A DNA stretch of 64,000 nt from Paraburkholderia panacisoli (GCF_008369935.1 NZ_VTUZ01000001.1:434001-498000); one strand, 5' to 3'; counted from the stretch's first letter, positions 33,428 through 44,688 are shown. The notes: generated from the letters alone by a model not told the origin. Made by a program: numbers and translations.

Positions 33428-33569
33428 AAGCCGCGACGTTGTAGTGGGGTGCCGCAGGCGGCGCCCAACGCGTTGTCCGTAAAAAATACTCGGCAACGCT
33501 GAAACGAATTCTTGCCGCCGGTATCGAAGTGCGGGCGGCGTGTGACAGACGGAACTCAAGGAGCAAATG

Positions 33570-34451
33570 ATGGCGGCAATTACCGCAAGCATGGTTGCAG
33601 AACTGCGCGCAAAGACCGACGCGCCGATGATGGAATGCAAGAAGGCGCTGACGGAAGCCGACGGCGACATGGCGCGCGCTGAAGAGCTGCTGCGCGTGAA
33701 GCTGGGCAACAAGGCCAGCAAGGCAGCCTCGCGCGTGACGGCTGAAGGCGTGGTCGCATCGTTCATCGGCGGCAATGCGGGTTCGCTGGTCGAGCTGAAC
33801 TGCGAAACCGACTTCGTTTCGAAGAACGACGACTTCCTGGCTTTCTCGAAGCAGGTCGCCGAGCTGGTCGCTACGCAAAACCCGGCTGACGTCGCTGCTC
33901 TGTCGGCCCTGCCGCTGGAAGGCTCGACGGTCGACGCAGTGCGCCTCGCGCTGGTCGGCAAGATCGGTGAAAACCTGTCGATCCGCCGTTTCGTGCGCTT
34001 CGACACGGCTAACAAGCTGGCAGCGTACCTGCACGGCACGCGCATTGGCGTGCTGGTCGAGTACACCGGCGCGGACGAGCAGGTCGGCAAGGACGTGGCA
34101 ATGCACATCGCCGCGATGAAGCCGGTTTCGCTGTCGTCGGGCGACGTGCCGGCGGACCTGATCGCGAAGGAACGCAGCATCGCTGAACAGAAGGCCGCCG
34201 AATCGGGCAAGCCGGCTGAAATCGTCGCCAAGATGGTCGACGGCAGCGTGCAGAAGTACCTGAAGGAAGTGTCGCTGCTGAACCAGACGTTCGTTAAGAA
34301 CGACAAGCAGACGATCGAGCAGATGCTGAAGGCAGCCAGCTCGAGCGTGCAGAAGTTCGCGCTGTTCGTGGTCGGTGAAGGCATCGAGAAGAAGCAGGAC
34401 GACTTCGCAGCAGAAGTGGCCGCTCAAGTCGCTGCTGCAAAGCAACAATAA
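33570..34451 (+). CDS. tsf: Translation elongation factor Ts
   Basis: EF-Ts is the nucleotide exchange factor for EF-Tu. The protein has 293 aa from the second of two adjacent ATGs. AAGGAG at 33558-33563 lies 6 bases from the ATG at 33570 but only 3 from the ATG at 33567, so 33570 is the better start. Conserved parts are [44 protein letters not shown] and the repeated core VGYIHG-like [10 protein letters not shown]. It is separated from rpsB by a terminator and 195 bases. Confidence 0.97.
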   Translation: MAAITASMVAELRAKTDAPMMECKKALTEADGDMARAEELLRVKLGNKASKAASRVTAEGVVASFIGGNAGSLVELNCETDFVSKNDDFLAFSKQVAELVATQNPADVAALSALPLEGSTVDAVRLALVGKIGENLSIRRFVRFDTANKLAAYLHGTRIGVLVEYTGADEQVGKDVAMHIAAMKPVSLSSGDVPADLIAKERSIAEQKAAESGKPAEIVAKMVDGSVQKYLKEVSLLNQTFVKNDKQTIEQMLKAASSSVQKFALFVVGEGIEKKQDDFAAEVAAQVAAAKQQ

Positions 34452-34563
34452 GCGTCGCTCAAGCTTCACAGTAGTACTGTTGGACCCGCGGCGGAGCAAG
34501 ACTTCTCCGCGGTCGGCAGCGCCGCAAGGCTGCGCGCGGGTTGACCCTCGCAGCGCAGCCGCC

Positions 34564-34583
34564 GGCGGACCGCGGGGTCCGCC
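34564..34583 (+). terminator. Hairpin between tsf and pyrH
   Basis: A perfect 8-bp stem GGCGGACC/GGTCCGCC with a 4-base loop sits midway in the 218-base tsf-pyrH gap. There is no T-tract after it, so termination is uncertain; it may be a transcript-stability element. Confidence 0.35.
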
Positions 34584-34669
34584 AATTTGGCGGCGCTTGC
34601 CCGAATCAGCATTTCACCCCTACATTAGTCCCTTGTTGTTGCCCTGTTCTGCGCGATCTGGATACCCCT

Positions 34670-35383
34670 ATGCCCACTGCCTACAAACGCGTCCTGCTCA
34701 AACTCTCCGGTGAAGCTCTGATGGGCGACGATGCCTTCGGCATCAATCGCGCGACCATCGAAAGAATGGTGGCGGACGTGGCCGAAGTGGTCCGTCTCGG
34801 AACGCAGCTGGCCGTGGTGATCGGCGGCGGCAATATTTTCCGCGGCGTCGCGGGCGGTGCGGCCGGTATGGATCGTGCGACAGCCGACTACATGGGCATG
34901 CTGGCCACGATGATGAACGCGCTCGCGCTGCAGGACGCAATGCGCCACGCCGGTATCGAGGCGCGCGTGCAATCGGCGCTGCGCATGGACCAGGTGGTCG
35001 AGCCGTACATCCGGCCCCGTGCGATTCGCCAGCTCGAAGAAGGCAAGGTCGTGATTTTCGCGGCCGGCACCGGCAACCCGTTCTTCACGACCGACACGGC
35101 CGCCGCGCTGCGCGGCTCGGAAATCGGCGCGGAAGTCGTGCTGAAGGCGACCAAGGTGGACGGCGTCTATTCGGCCGATCCCAAGAAAGATTCAAGCGCA
35201 ACCCGCTACACGACGATCAGCTTCGACGAAGCGATCGGCCGCAATCTGCAGGTGATGGACGCCACGGCGTTCGCGCTGTGCCGCGACCAGAAGCTGCCGA
35301 TCCGCGTTTTTTCGATCGTCAAGCCGGGCGCGCTCAAGCGCATCGTACAAGGCGAGGACGAGGGCACCCTCGTCCACGTGTAA
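34670..35383 (+). CDS. pyrH: UMP kinase
   Basis: PyrH phosphorylates UMP to UDP and is the bacterial amino-acid-kinase type of UMP kinase, allosterically controlled by GTP and UTP. From the ATG at 34670 it has 237 aa. Landmarks are [26 protein letters not shown], a central [24 protein letters not shown], and the sugar/uridine region [23 protein letters not shown] with [16 protein letters not shown]. The frame extends to 34541, but that part is Pro/Cys-rich and not part of the family. The gene order rpsB-tsf-pyrH-frr is nearly universal in proteobacteria. Confidence 0.97.
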   Translation: MPTAYKRVLLKLSGEALMGDDAFGINRATIERMVADVAEVVRLGTQLAVVIGGGNIFRGVAGGAAGMDRATADYMGMLATMMNALALQDAMRHAGIEARVQSALRMDQVVEPYIRPRAIRQLEEGKVVIFAAGTGNPFFTTDTAAALRGSEIGAEVVLKATKVDGVYSADPKKDSSATRYTTISFDEAIGRNLQVMDATAFALCRDQKLPIRVFSIVKPGALKRIVQGEDEGTLVHV

Positions 35384-35483
35384 ACTCTCGTTCACATAAC
35401 GTGGGCTTTGACGCGAGCCCAGGCCGCTGCTTATCGCGCGCGCTGGCCGGCTCGCTCCGTTTTGAAGGTTCGGAGGTTTAAAA

Positions 35484-36044
35484 ATGTCTGTGGCTGATAT
35501 CAGGAAGGGCGCTGAACAAAAGATGCAGCGTTCCATCGACGCGTTCAAGAACGACTTGTCGAAGATTCGCACGGGCCGTGCGCACACGGGCCTGCTCGAT
35601 CACATCCAGTGTGATTATTACGGTTCGCCGGTGCCGATCTCGCAGGTTGCGAACCTGACGCTGATCGACGCGCGCACGATCGGCGTGCAGCCGTGGGAGA
35701 AGAAGATGGTCCAGGTCGTCGAAAAGGCGATCCGCGAGTCGGACCTCGGTCTGAACCCGGCCACGCAAGGCGACGTAATCCGCGTGCCGATGCCCGCGCT
35801 GACCGAAGAGCGCCGTCGCGAGCTGACCAAAGTGGTCAAGAGCGAGGCGGAAACGGCCAAGGTTGCGGTCCGCAATCTGCGTCGTGACGCTAACGAGCAA
35901 CTGAAAAAGCTCGTCAAGGACAAGGAAATTTCGGAAGACGACGAGCGTCGTGCGGGCGATGACGTTCAGAAGCTGACGGACAAGTTCGTCACCGAAATCG
36001 ACAAGCTCGTCGTGACGAAGGAAGCCGAGATCATGACGGTGTGA
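35484..36044 (+). CDS. frr: Ribosome recycling factor
   Basis: RRF splits the post-termination ribosome together with EF-G. The 186-aa protein is standard in length. It has [33 protein letters not shown] at the N-terminus, IQPWEKKM-like [16 protein letters not shown], and [18 protein letters not shown] at the hinge, with a coiled-coil-rich composition. GGAGG lies 7-8 bases before the ATG. uppS follows after 64 bases. Confidence 0.97.
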   Translation: MSVADIRKGAEQKMQRSIDAFKNDLSKIRTGRAHTGLLDHIQCDYYGSPVPISQVANLTLIDARTIGVQPWEKKMVQVVEKAIRESDLGLNPATQGDVIRVPMPALTEERRRELTKVVKSEAETAKVAVRNLRRDANEQLKKLVKDKEISEDDERRAGDDVQKLTDKFVTEIDKLVVTKEAEIMTV

Positions 36045-36108
36045 GGCCGGTTGGCTCCGCACTTTCAGGATTTCCACTTCTTTATTTGTAGTCACTGTCC
36101 CGACGGCC

Positions 36109-36891
36109 ATGACCTATACCAGCTCAACCGTGCGCGTGCCTGATGTCGCCGCGGTGCCGCGACATATCGCAATCATCATGGATGGCAACGGCCGTTGGGC
36201 CACCCAGCGGCGTCTGCCGCGCGTGGCGGGCCATACGCGCGGCGTCGACGCGGTGCGGGCGGCCGTCGAGGCGTGCGCGCGGCAGGGCGTCGAATACCTG
36301 ACGCTGTTCGCCTTCAGCTCGGAAAACTGGCGCCGCCCGAACGAGGAAGTCTCGTTCCTGATGCGCCTGTTCGTCACCGCGCTCGAGCGCGAGATCGGCA
36401 AGCTGCACGCGAACGGCATCCGTTTGCGGGTGGTGGGCGATCTGGACCGTTTCGACGCGCGCATCCGCGACCTGATCAAGCGCGCGGAAACCAAGACCGC
36501 GCGCAACACGCGTCTCACGCTGACCATCGCCGCGAATTACGGCGGGCGCTGGGACATCATGCAGGCCACCCGCAAGCTCGCCGAGCAGTCGGCGCTGGCG
36601 GGCAAGGCGGTCGAAGTCAACGAGGATTCGTTCGCCGAGCACCTGTCTATGGCTTATGCGCCGGAGCCGGACCTGTTCATCCGCACCGGCGGCGAGCGCC
36701 GCGTCAGCAACTTCCTGCTGTGGCAGCTCGCGTACACCGAGTTCTACTTCACCGACACGTTCTGGCCGGATTTCGACGCCGACGCGCTCGGCCACGCCAT
36801 CGCTTCGTACGCGGAGCGCGAACGCCGCTTCGGCCGCACCAGTGCTCAGCTCGAGCCGCAATCGCAAAACGTCGATTCGCTTCCATGCTAA
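36109..36891 (+). CDS. uppS: Undecaprenyl diphosphate synthase
   Basis: UppS adds eight isoprene units to farnesyl-PP with cis geometry to make the C55 lipid carrier for peptidoglycan and O-antigen. The protein is 260 aa. The catalytic Asp is D25 in [13 protein letters not shown]. Also visible are the [28 protein letters not shown] region and the C-terminal substrate motif [27 protein letters not shown]. It overlaps cdsA by 7 bases, so the two are translationally linked. Confidence 0.97.
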   Translation: MTYTSSTVRVPDVAAVPRHIAIIMDGNGRWATQRRLPRVAGHTRGVDAVRAAVEACARQGVEYLTLFAFSSENWRRPNEEVSFLMRLFVTALEREIGKLHANGIRLRVVGDLDRFDARIRDLIKRAETKTARNTRLTLTIAANYGGRWDIMQATRKLAEQSALAGKAVEVNEDSFAEHLSMAYAPEPDLFIRTGGERRVSNFLLWQLAYTEFYFTDTFWPDFDADALGHAIASYAERERRFGRTSAQLEPQSQNVDSLPC

Positions 36892-37706
36892 AAACCCGTG
36901 TCATCACGGCGATCATCCTGCTGGCAGTGTTCCTGCCGGTCACGCTGTTCGCGCCGGTGGGCGCGTTCGGCGCGCTGATCGCCTTCGTCGTCGTGTTCGC
37001 CGCGTGGGAGTGGGCGCGCCTGCTCAAGCTGGGCGGCGCTGCGCCGGTGATCTACGCGCTGGTGGCGGCGGTCGCGCTGGTCGCGAGCACGCGGCTCGGC
37101 ACGGGCGTCGCGGAGGCCCGTTCGCTCTTCAAGGCGGCGGCTATTTTCTGGGTAATCGCCGGTCCGTTCGTGCTGCTGCGCAAGCCCACGCTCGCGCAGG
37201 GCGCCTGGCGCATTTTTCTGTGCGTGGCGGGCATTGTGGTATTCGCGGCGTGCTGGCATGCTCTCGTCGCCGCGCGCATCCAGGGTGTGGCCTTCGTGCT
37301 GTCGCTGCTGCTATTGGTATGGCTGGCCGATATCGGCGCATACTTCTCCGGAAAAGCGTTCGGAAAACATAAGCTGGCGCCTGCCATCAGTCCGGGTAAG
37401 ACTTGGGAGGGCGCGATCGGCGGCTGGCTGGTGGTGATGATCGTCGCGGCGGCGGCGGTCTTTTTGCATGCGTTCGAGCCGACCCTGTATTCTGCGCTGC
37501 TGGCGCAATGGGGCGCCGTGCGCACATTGCTCGCACTGACCTTGCTAGTGGCATTCAGCGTGGTGGGCGACCTGTTCGAATCGATGTTGAAACGCCAGGC
37601 CGGTGTGAAGGATTCAAGCGGCCTGTTGCCGGGGCACGGTGGCGTGCTCGACCGCATCGACGCGTTATTGCCGGTGCTGCCGCTTGCCATGCTGCTGCTC
37701 GGCTAG
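36885..37706 (+). CDS. cdsA: Phosphatidate cytidylyltransferase
   Basis: CdsA makes CDP-diacylglycerol from CTP and phosphatidic acid, the branch point of phospholipid synthesis, in the inner membrane. From the ATG at 36885 it has 273 aa with about eight hydrophobic helices. The family signature [22 protein letters not shown] is present near the C-terminus, followed by the Asp-containing DRID. The frame extends upstream inside uppS and that part was rejected. It overlaps uppS by 7 bases and precedes dxr by 10 bases. Confidence 0.96.
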   Translation: MLKTRVITAIILLAVFLPVTLFAPVGAFGALIAFVVVFAAWEWARLLKLGGAAPVIYALVAAVALVASTRLGTGVAEARSLFKAAAIFWVIAGPFVLLRKPTLAQGAWRIFLCVAGIVVFAACWHALVAARIQGVAFVLSLLLLVWLADIGAYFSGKAFGKHKLAPAISPGKTWEGAIGGWLVVMIVAAAAVFLHAFEPTLYSALLAQWGAVRTLLALTLLVAFSVVGDLFESMLKRQAGVKDSSGLLPGHGGVLDRIDALLPVLPLAMLLLG

Positions 37707-37716
37707 AGAAAGAGAT

Positions 37717-38922
37717 ATGCAAAAACGTCTGACATTGCTCGGTTCCACGGGCTCGATTGGAGACAGCACGCTCGACGTCGTCGCGCGTCATCCCGACCGG
37801 TTTTCGGTTTACGCGCTGAGCGCGCATCGCAACGGCGACAAGCTTGTCGAGCAATGCCTGCGCTTTCAGCCCGAAGTCGCGGTGGTCGGCGACGCCGACA
37901 CGGCCGCAGGGGTCGCCGCGAAGCTGCGTGAAGCGGGTTGCACGACCGAGGTCACCTACGGGCCGCAAGCGCTCGTCGACGTATCGGAGAGTGACGGTTG
38001 CGATACGGTGGTGGCGGCGATCGTCGGCGCGGCCGGCCTCGCGCCGAGCCTCGCCGCCGCGCGCGCCGGCAAACGCATCCTGCTCGCCAACAAGGAAGCG
38101 CTGGTGATGTCCGGCGCGATCTTCATGAACGCGGTGCGCGACAACGGTGCCGTGCTGCTGCCGGTCGACAGCGAACACAATGCGATTTTCCAGTGCCTGC
38201 CGCGCGAAGCCGCGCTGCACGGCGGTGTCTCCAAGATCATCCTGACCGCTTCGGGCGGCCCGTTCCGCACCCGCGAGCCGGCCACGCTCGTCGACGTCAC
38301 ACCTGACGAAGCCTGCAAGCATCCGAACTGGGTGATGGGCCGCAAGATTTCGGTCGACTCCGCGACGATGATGAACAAGGGCCTCGAAGTGATCGAGGCG
38401 CACTGGCTGTTCGGCTTGCCGGGCGAGCGCATCGACGTGCTGATTCACCCGCAAAGCGTGATTCATTCGCTGGTGTCGTACGCGGACGGCTCGGTGCTCG
38501 CGCAACTCGGCAACCCCGACATGCGCACGCCGATCGCTCACGCGCTGGCGTTTCCGGACCGCGTGGACTCGGGCGTCGCGCAACTCGATCTCGCGGAGAT
38601 CGCGTCGCTGTCGTTCGAAAAGCCGGATTACGCGCGCTTCCCGTGCCTTGCGTTGGCGATGAAGGCGCTGGCCGAAGGTGGCGTCGCGAGCGCGGCGCTG
38701 AACGCCGCGAACGAAATCGCGGTTGAAGCGTTCCTCGCGCGCCGGATCGGTTTCATGACCATCGCGCAGGTGGTCGACTCGGTGCTCAACGCTTTGCCGA
38801 ACCGCAGCGCGCACGCGCTCGAAGACGTGATCGAAGCGGACGCCGCCGCGCGTCGCGCTGCTGCCGAATTCATCGCGCGTCTGCCGGACGGCGCTCGTCG
38901 CACGGAACGCGCCGTCCAGTGA
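37717..38922 (+). CDS. dxr: 1-deoxy-D-xylulose 5-phosphate reductoisomerase
   Basis: Dxr (IspC) converts DXP to MEP with NADPH, the second step of the MEP isoprenoid pathway that feeds UppS. From the ATG at 37717 the protein has 401 aa. NADPH binding is at [11 protein letters not shown] (residues 8-18). The metal/substrate region has [51 protein letters not shown] and [10 protein letters not shown]. An earlier in-frame start (37639) lies inside cdsA and encodes Cys-rich noise. AGAAAGAGA precedes the ATG. Confidence 0.97.
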   Translation: MQKRLTLLGSTGSIGDSTLDVVARHPDRFSVYALSAHRNGDKLVEQCLRFQPEVAVVGDADTAAGVAAKLREAGCTTEVTYGPQALVDVSESDGCDTVVAAIVGAAGLAPSLAAARAGKRILLANKEALVMSGAIFMNAVRDNGAVLLPVDSEHNAIFQCLPREAALHGGVSKIILTASGGPFRTREPATLVDVTPDEACKHPNWVMGRKISVDSATMMNKGLEVIEAHWLFGLPGERIDVLIHPQSVIHSLVSYADGSVLAQLGNPDMRTPIAHALAFPDRVDSGVAQLDLAEIASLSFEKPDYARFPCLALAMKALAEGGVASAALNAANEIAVEAFLARRIGFMTIAQVVDSVLNALPNRSAHALEDVIEADAAARRAAAEFIARLPDGARRTERAVQ

Positions 38923-38929
38923 GGCGCTT

Positions 38930-40324
38930 ATGAACCTGCTGATCGAACTGCTTGCCTTCGCGGTCGCGATTGGCGTCCTCGTGGTGGTTCACGAGTACGG
39001 GCACTACAGCGTCGCGCGTCTATGCGGCGTTAAGGTGCTGCGCTTTTCGATCGGCTTCGGCAAGCCGCTGTTCCAGTGGGTGAGCCCGAAGACGGGCACC
39101 GAGTGGATCATTGCCGCGCTGCCGCTCGGCGGCTACGTGAAGATGCTCGACGAGCGCGAAACCGGCACCGCGCCGATTCCCGCCGACCTGTTGCCGTACG
39201 CGTTCAACCGGCAATCGGTGTGGCGGCGTTTCGCGATCGTCGCAGCGGGCCCGGTGGCGAACTTCCTGCTGGCGATCGTCCTGTTCGCGCTGGTGTTCGC
39301 GACGGGCGTGACCGAACCGGCGGCCGTGATCGCGACGCCCGCGCCGAATACACCGGCGGCGGTGGCCGGTCTTGAAGGCGGTGAAACCATCGTCGCGGCG
39401 CGCAGCGGCCACGCCGACGAATCCGAACCGGTGCGCTCGTGGTCGGATCTGCGCTGGAAGCTGCTGGGCGCGGCATTCGATCACAAGCACCTCGTGCTGA
39501 GCGCGAAAGACGCACACGGCATCTCCGATTTCCCGATCGATCTGCGCGGCATCAGCGAGAAGGATGTCGACGACGACTTCATGTCGCGGCTCGGTTTCGA
39601 GCCGGGCGGTGGCAAGCTGACGGTAGCCGGCGTGCAGCAGGGCAGCGCGGCGCAGAAGGCGGGGCTCGTCGCGGGCGATCGTCTGCGCGCCATCAACGGA
39701 ACGCGGGCCGATAACGCCACAGCGTTCATCGCTTATGTAAAATCGCACGCCGGCGTGCCGGTGACGCTGCAGGTGGAGCGTGGCGGCCGCGGCGGACACG
39801 CGGCGGGTGCGCTCGAAGAAATCAGCATTGTTCCCCAGTCGCAGCGCGATAGTGCAACCGGTCAGCAGATCGGCCGCATCGGCGCGGAACTGGCGACCCA
39901 GGTGCCGTCGATCGAAGTCCGTTACGGGCCTGTCGAAAGCTTGCGGCTCGGCGCGCATCGCACGTGGGATCTCGCGGTGTACTCGGTGCGCATGTTCGGC
40001 AGGATGATCGTCGGCGAGGCATCGCTGAAAAATCTGTCCGGTCCGGTGACGATCGCTGACTACGCAGGAAAGAGCGCACGTCTGGGTCCTTCTGCATTCC
40101 TGTCGTTCCTGGCCCTTGTCAGTATTAGCCTTGGTGTACTGAACCTGCTACCAATTCCGGTATTGGACGGGGGTCATCTGTTATATTATTTGGTTGAAGC
40201 TGTGACCGGTAAAGTTGTCTCCGATCGCTGGCAACTCGTTTTTCAGAGGGCGGGTCTCGCCTGCATCGTCGCACTGTCGGCGATTGCGCTGTTCAACGAT
40301 CTGGCTCGTTTAATCCATTTTTAA
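38930..40324 (+). CDS. rseP: Site-2 intramembrane protease RseP
   Basis: RseP cuts the anti-sigma factor RseA inside the membrane after DegS in the sigma-E envelope stress response. It is a zinc metalloprotease of 464 aa. The HEXXH motif is at H21, E22 and H25 (VVVHEYGHYSVA) in helix 1, and the second metal motif is in NLLPIPVLDGGH near residue 405. Between them lies a periplasmic part with at least one clear PDZ domain (LTVAGVQQGSAAQKAGLVAGDRLRAINGT) and a diverged first one (PAAVAGLEGGETIV). It is followed by bamA after 67 bases. Confidence 0.96.
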   Translation: MNLLIELLAFAVAIGVLVVVHEYGHYSVARLCGVKVLRFSIGFGKPLFQWVSPKTGTEWIIAALPLGGYVKMLDERETGTAPIPADLLPYAFNRQSVWRRFAIVAAGPVANFLLAIVLFALVFATGVTEPAAVIATPAPNTPAAVAGLEGGETIVAARSGHADESEPVRSWSDLRWKLLGAAFDHKHLVLSAKDAHGISDFPIDLRGISEKDVDDDFMSRLGFEPGGGKLTVAGVQQGSAAQKAGLVAGDRLRAINGTRADNATAFIAYVKSHAGVPVTLQVERGGRGGHAAGALEEISIVPQSQRDSATGQQIGRIGAELATQVPSIEVRYGPVESLRLGAHRTWDLAVYSVRMFGRMIVGEASLKNLSGPVTIADYAGKSARLGPSAFLSFLALVSISLGVLNLLPIPVLDGGHLLYYLVEAVTGKVVSDRWQLVFQRAGLACIVALSAIALFNDLARLIHF

Positions 40325-40391
40325 AGTGTCCGGCGGCGTTCACGATGGCGACCGTCTGACCTGATGCAGCTATACACACTGGGGAAGCACG

Positions 40392-42704
40392 TTGTTTAAA
40401 CCTCATCGCTTTGTTCCAAAGACGGTTATAGCCGCGGCTTTCGCCGCGCATGGGCTGGTTGCTCACGCAACGTCGCCCTTCGTGGTGCAAGACATCCGCA
40501 TTGAGGGATTGCAACGCGTCGAACCGGGTACCGTGTTCGCGTACCTGCCCATCAAGCAAGGCGACACGTTTAGCGACGACAAGGCATCCGAAGCGATTCG
40601 CGCGCTGTACGCCACCGGCTTCTTCAACGACGTCAAGATCGCGACCGAAGGCAATGTCGTCATCGTGCAGGTGCTGGAGCGTCCGGCCATCGGCACGATC
40701 GACTTCTCCGGCATCCATGAGTTCGACAAGGAGAACCTGACCAAGGCGCTGCGCGCGGTCGGCTTGTCGCAAGGCCGCTACTACGACAAGGCGCTGGTCG
40801 ACAAGGCCGAGCAGGAACTGAAGCGCCAGTACCTGACGCGCGGCTACTACGCCGCCGAAGTCACCACCACGATCACGCCGATCGACCGCAACCGCGTGTC
40901 AGTGCTGTTCGCGGTGGCCGAGGGTCCGAGCGCGAAGATCCGCCAGATCAACTTCATCGGCAACAAGGCGTTCAGCACGGGTACGCTGCGCGACGAAATG
41001 CAGCTGTCCACGCCGAACTGGTTCTCGTGGTACACGAAGAACGACCTGTACGCGAAAGACAAGCTCACCGGCGACCTCGAAAACGTCCGCTCGTATTACC
41101 TGAATCGCGGCTACCTCGAGTTCAACATCGAGTCGACCCAGGTGTCGATCTCGCCGGACAAGAAGGACATGTATCTGACGGTCACGCTGCACGAAGGCGA
41201 GCCGTACACGATTTCCTCCATCAAGCTGGCCGGCAATCTGCTCGATCGCGAAGCGGAGCTGTCCAAGCTGATCAAGATCAAACCGGGTGACCGCTTCTCG
41301 GCTGAAAAGCTGCAAGCCACCACGAAGGCGATCGTCGACAAGCTCGGCGAGTACGGCTACGCGTTCGCGACCGTCAATGCACAGCCGCAGATCGATCAGG
41401 CCAACCACAAGGTCGACCTGACGCTGCAGGTGGACCCGAGCCGCCGCGTCTATGTGCGCCGCATCAACGTGGTTGGCAACACGCGCACGCGCGACGAAGT
41501 GGTGCGCCGTGAAATGCGCCAGCTGGAAAGCTCGTGGTTCGACTCGAACCGGCTCGCGCTATCGAAAGACCGGATCAACCGACTGGGCTACTTCACCGAT
41601 GTCGACGTGACCACGGTGCCGGTGGAAGGCACGCCGGACCAGGTCGACGTGGACGTCAAGGTGGCCGAAAAGCCGACCGGCGCGATCACGCTGGGTGCGG
41701 GCTTCTCGTCGACCGACAAGGTGGTGCTGTCGGCCGGCGTGTCGCAGGACAACGTGTTCGGCTCCGGCACGAGTCTCGCGGTGAACGTAAATACCGCGAA
41801 GACGTACCGTACGCTGACGGTCACGCAGGTCGACCCGTACTTCACGGTCGACGGCATCAAGCGCATTACCGACGTCTACTACCGCACGTACCAGCCGCTG
41901 TACTACTCGACCGATTCGAGCTTCAAGATCGTCACGATCGGTGGCGACCTGAAGTTCGGCATTCCGTTCTCGGAAGTCGACACGGTGTACTTCGGCGCGG
42001 GTCTCGAGCAGAACCAGCTGGATGTCGACGCGAACACGCCGGCCTCGTACAAGCAGTACGTTCAGGACTTCGGGCGCGTGTCGAACAACGTGCCGCTCAC
42101 GGTGGGCTGGTCGCGCGACGCGCGTGACAGCGCACTGGTGCCGAGCCGCGGTTACTTCACTCAGGCGAACGCCGAATACGGCACGCCGATCGGCGGCACG
42201 CAGTACTACAAGGCCGACCTCAACGCACAATACTATTATTCGTTTGCGCGCGGCTTTGTGCTGGGTTTCAACTTCCAGGGCGGCTACGGTAAGGGCCTGG
42301 CGGGGAAGCCTTATCCGATTTTCAAGAACTACTACGCGGGTGGTATCGGTTCGGTGCGGGGCTACGAGCCGAGTTCGCTGGGTCCGCGCGACAAGACGAC
42401 GAACGACCCGATCGGTGGCTCGAAGCTGCTGGTGGGTAACATCGAGTTGACGTTCCCGCTGCCAGGCACTGGCTACGACCGCACGTTGCGTGTCTTTACG
42501 TTCCTCGATGCGGGTAACGTGTGGGCGGACGCAAGCAACGCCGCGACGTCGACGGGCGCAAACGGCTTGCGTTACGGCTATGGTGTGGGTCTGGCGTGGA
42601 TCTCGCCGATCGGCCCGCTCAAGCTGAGCCTGGGCTTCCCGCTCACGAAGCACACCGGCGACCAGTATCAGAAGTTCCAGTTCCAGATCGGGACGGCGTT
42701 CTGA
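40392..42704 (+). CDS. bamA: Outer membrane protein assembly factor BamA
   Basis: BamA is the core of the machine that folds beta-barrels into the outer membrane. It has 770 aa from a TTG start preceded by GGGGAAG. A signal peptide ends at AHA (residue 26), then come five POTRA domains (about 27-420; for example FVVQDIRIEGLQRVEPGTVFAYLP) and a 16-stranded barrel. The L6 loop signature is visible as GGIGSVRGYEPSSLGPRD (VRGY), and the chain ends with aromatic F in FQFQIGTAF. The order rseP-bamA-skp-lpxD is typical. Confidence 0.97.
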   Translation: MFKPHRFVPKTVIAAAFAAHGLVAHATSPFVVQDIRIEGLQRVEPGTVFAYLPIKQGDTFSDDKASEAIRALYATGFFNDVKIATEGNVVIVQVLERPAIGTIDFSGIHEFDKENLTKALRAVGLSQGRYYDKALVDKAEQELKRQYLTRGYYAAEVTTTITPIDRNRVSVLFAVAEGPSAKIRQINFIGNKAFSTGTLRDEMQLSTPNWFSWYTKNDLYAKDKLTGDLENVRSYYLNRGYLEFNIESTQVSISPDKKDMYLTVTLHEGEPYTISSIKLAGNLLDREAELSKLIKIKPGDRFSAEKLQATTKAIVDKLGEYGYAFATVNAQPQIDQANHKVDLTLQVDPSRRVYVRRINVVGNTRTRDEVVRREMRQLESSWFDSNRLALSKDRINRLGYFTDVDVTTVPVEGTPDQVDVDVKVAEKPTGAITLGAGFSSTDKVVLSAGVSQDNVFGSGTSLAVNVNTAKTYRTLTVTQVDPYFTVDGIKRITDVYYRTYQPLYYSTDSSFKIVTIGGDLKFGIPFSEVDTVYFGAGLEQNQLDVDANTPASYKQYVQDFGRVSNNVPLTVGWSRDARDSALVPSRGYFTQANAEYGTPIGGTQYYKADLNAQYYYSFARGFVLGFNFQGGYGKGLAGKPYPIFKNYYAGGIGSVRGYEPSSLGPRDKTTNDPIGGSKLLVGNIELTFPLPGTGYDRTLRVFTFLDAGNVWADASNAATSTGANGLRYGYGVGLAWISPIGPLKLSLGFPLTKHTGDQYQKFQFQIGTAF

Positions 42705-42744
42705 TTACCGCCGCGGCGGCCCGCCAAACTACAGTATCGAGAGG

Positions 42745-43272
42745 ATGACTTTGCTAACCGGTATGTTTTCGAAACGTGTAGCGTGCGCAATGGCGCTGGC
42801 AATGACCTTGGGCGTCGGGGTAGCGCACGCGCAGGAGGCGAGAATCGCCGCGGTGAATTCCGACCGCATCCTGCGCGAATCGGCAGCGGCGAAAGCCGCC
42901 CAGGTCAAGCTCGAAGCCGAATTCGCCAAGCGTGACAAAGATCTTGCCGACATGGCCCAGAAGCTGAAGTCGATGTCCGATTCGCTCGACAAGAACGGCG
43001 CGTCGATGTCGCCGGCCGATCGCGCGCAGAAGCAACGCGATCTGTCGCAACTGGACACGGACTTCCAGCGCAAGCAGCGCGAATTCCGTGAAGATCTGAA
43101 TCAGCGACGCAACGAAGAACTGGCGGCGGTGCTCGACCGCGCCAACAAGGTCATCAAGCAGATCGCCGAGGCGCAGCACTACGATCTGATCGTGCAGGAA
43201 GCGGTGTACGTGAGCCCGCGTATCGATATTACCGACCAGGTGCTCAAGGCGCTGGCGGCGTCGGGTAACTGA
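42745..43272 (+). CDS. skp: Periplasmic chaperone Skp/OmpH
   Basis: Skp is a trimeric periplasmic chaperone that holds unfolded outer-membrane proteins for BamA. The protein is 175 aa as drawn. It has a signal peptide (RVACAMALAMTLGVGVAHA, cut before QEARIAAV), the conserved N-terminal AAVNSDRILRESAAAKAA, and a long charged coiled-coil middle (KRDKDLADMAQKLKSM...). It ends with a conserved strand including YDLIVQEAVYVSPRIDIT. The start is uncertain: GAGG abuts the ATG at 42745, so the in-frame TTG at 42751 or ATG at 42763 may be used. Confidence 0.93.
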   Translation: MTLLTGMFSKRVACAMALAMTLGVGVAHAQEARIAAVNSDRILRESAAAKAAQVKLEAEFAKRDKDLADMAQKLKSMSDSLDKNGASMSPADRAQKQRDLSQLDTDFQRKQREFREDLNQRRNEELAAVLDRANKVIKQIAEAQHYDLIVQEAVYVSPRIDITDQVLKALAASGN

Positions 43273-43368
43273 GGCGCGCGCGCCGGGCCTCATACCGGCA
43301 GGCGGCGTCAGCCGGCCGCGCGTGGCCGCAATGACAGGTTGGACTGAACAGCAGGAGACAGGATAGGC

Positions 43369-44505
43369 ATGGCATTTACGCTCGAGGACATCGTCCAGCG
43401 GTTCGGCGGTACGGTAGTCGGCAACGGTTCGCAGCGCGTCGGCAGTCTGGCGCCGCTCGACCAGGCGGGCCCGGACCAACTGGCGTTCCTCGCCAATCCG
43501 AAGTACCTGTCGCAGGTCGAAACGACTCGCGCCGGCGCGGTGTTGATCAACGCCGGCGACCTTGCGAAGCTGGCTTCGCAGGAAGGCCGTAACTTCATCG
43601 TCACGCCGAACCCTTACGCTTACTTCGCGCGCGTCGCGCAGACTTTCATCGACCTCGCGGCACCCAGGGCGATGCCCGGCGTGCATCCGAGCGCCACCAT
43701 CGATCCGTCCGCGCAGATCGCTGCGAGCGCGGTGATCGGTCCTCACGTCACGGTAGAAGCGGGCGCCGTCATCGGCGAACACGTGCGGCTCGACGCCAAT
43801 GTCGTGATCGGCCGCGGCACGCGCATCGGCGCGAACTCGCATCTGTATCCGAATGTCGCCGTGTACCACGGCTGCAAGCTCGGCGAGCGCGTGATCGTGC
43901 ACGCGGGTGCGGTGATCGGCTCGGACGGTTTCGGCTTCGCGCCGGACTTCGTGGGCGAGGGCGATGCGCGCACCGGCAGCTGGGTGAAGATTCCGCAGGT
44001 CGGCGGCGTGTCGATCGCCGCGGACGTCGAAATCGGCGCGAACACCACGATCGATCGCGGCGCGATGGCCGACACGATCATCGAAGAGTGCGTGAAGATC
44101 GACAATCTCGTGCAGATCGGCCACAACTGCAAAGTCGGCGCGTATACGGTGATCGCCGGTTGCGCGGGCATTGCGGGCAGCACGACGATAGGCCGCCATT
44201 GCATGATCGGTGGCGCGGTCGGGATTGCCGGGCACGTTACGCTGGCCGATTATGTGATCGTCACCGCGAAGTCGGGTGTGTCGAAGTCGCTGTTGAAGCC
44301 CGGCATGTACACGAGCGCGTTCCCCGCCGTGAATCATGCGGACTGGAACAAAAGCGCGGCGTTGCTGCGCAACATCGACAAGCTTCGCGACCGTATCAGG
44401 GCGCTCGAAAACGCTGCGGCGCACACTTCGGGCAATGCCGCGACCCATGCAGCGGGCAGTTCAGCAGCCGACACAACAAGTAATTCCGCAGGCGACCAAG
44501 CCTGA
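43369..44505 (+). CDS. lpxD: UDP-3-O-(3-hydroxyacyl)glucosamine N-acyltransferase
   Basis: LpxD adds the second 3-hydroxyacyl chain (from acyl-ACP) in lipid A synthesis. The 378-aa protein has an N-terminal uridine-binding domain ([35 protein letters not shown]). It continues with a left-handed beta-helix with many hexapeptide repeats ([20 protein letters not shown]). The catalytic His region is [20 protein letters not shown]. The last 40 residues are Ala/Thr/Ser-rich ([18 protein letters not shown]) and longer than usual. Confidence 0.96.
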   Translation: MAFTLEDIVQRFGGTVVGNGSQRVGSLAPLDQAGPDQLAFLANPKYLSQVETTRAGAVLINAGDLAKLASQEGRNFIVTPNPYAYFARVAQTFIDLAAPRAMPGVHPSATIDPSAQIAASAVIGPHVTVEAGAVIGEHVRLDANVVIGRGTRIGANSHLYPNVAVYHGCKLGERVIVHAGAVIGSDGFGFAPDFVGEGDARTGSWVKIPQVGGVSIAADVEIGANTTIDRGAMADTIIEECVKIDNLVQIGHNCKVGAYTVIAGCAGIAGSTTIGRHCMIGGAVGIAGHVTLADYVIVTAKSGVSKSLLKPGMYTSAFPAVNHADWNKSAALLRNIDKLRDRIRALENAAAHTSGNAATHAAGSSAADTTSNSAGDQA

Positions 44506-44688
44506 TATCCGGGGGCGAGCTGCTAGCACCGCGTAAAATGGCGGGCAAGCATCACGAAGCAAAGACGGTTGCCGTGACCGGGTGGCACGGCCGCCGGATC
44601 ATGGCGGGCGCCGGCAGCACGCGTTTTCAACCACCTGCACCAGCATCCGCAGTCATCACCGCGCAGTCAATGCGTGAGCAGAAACACC

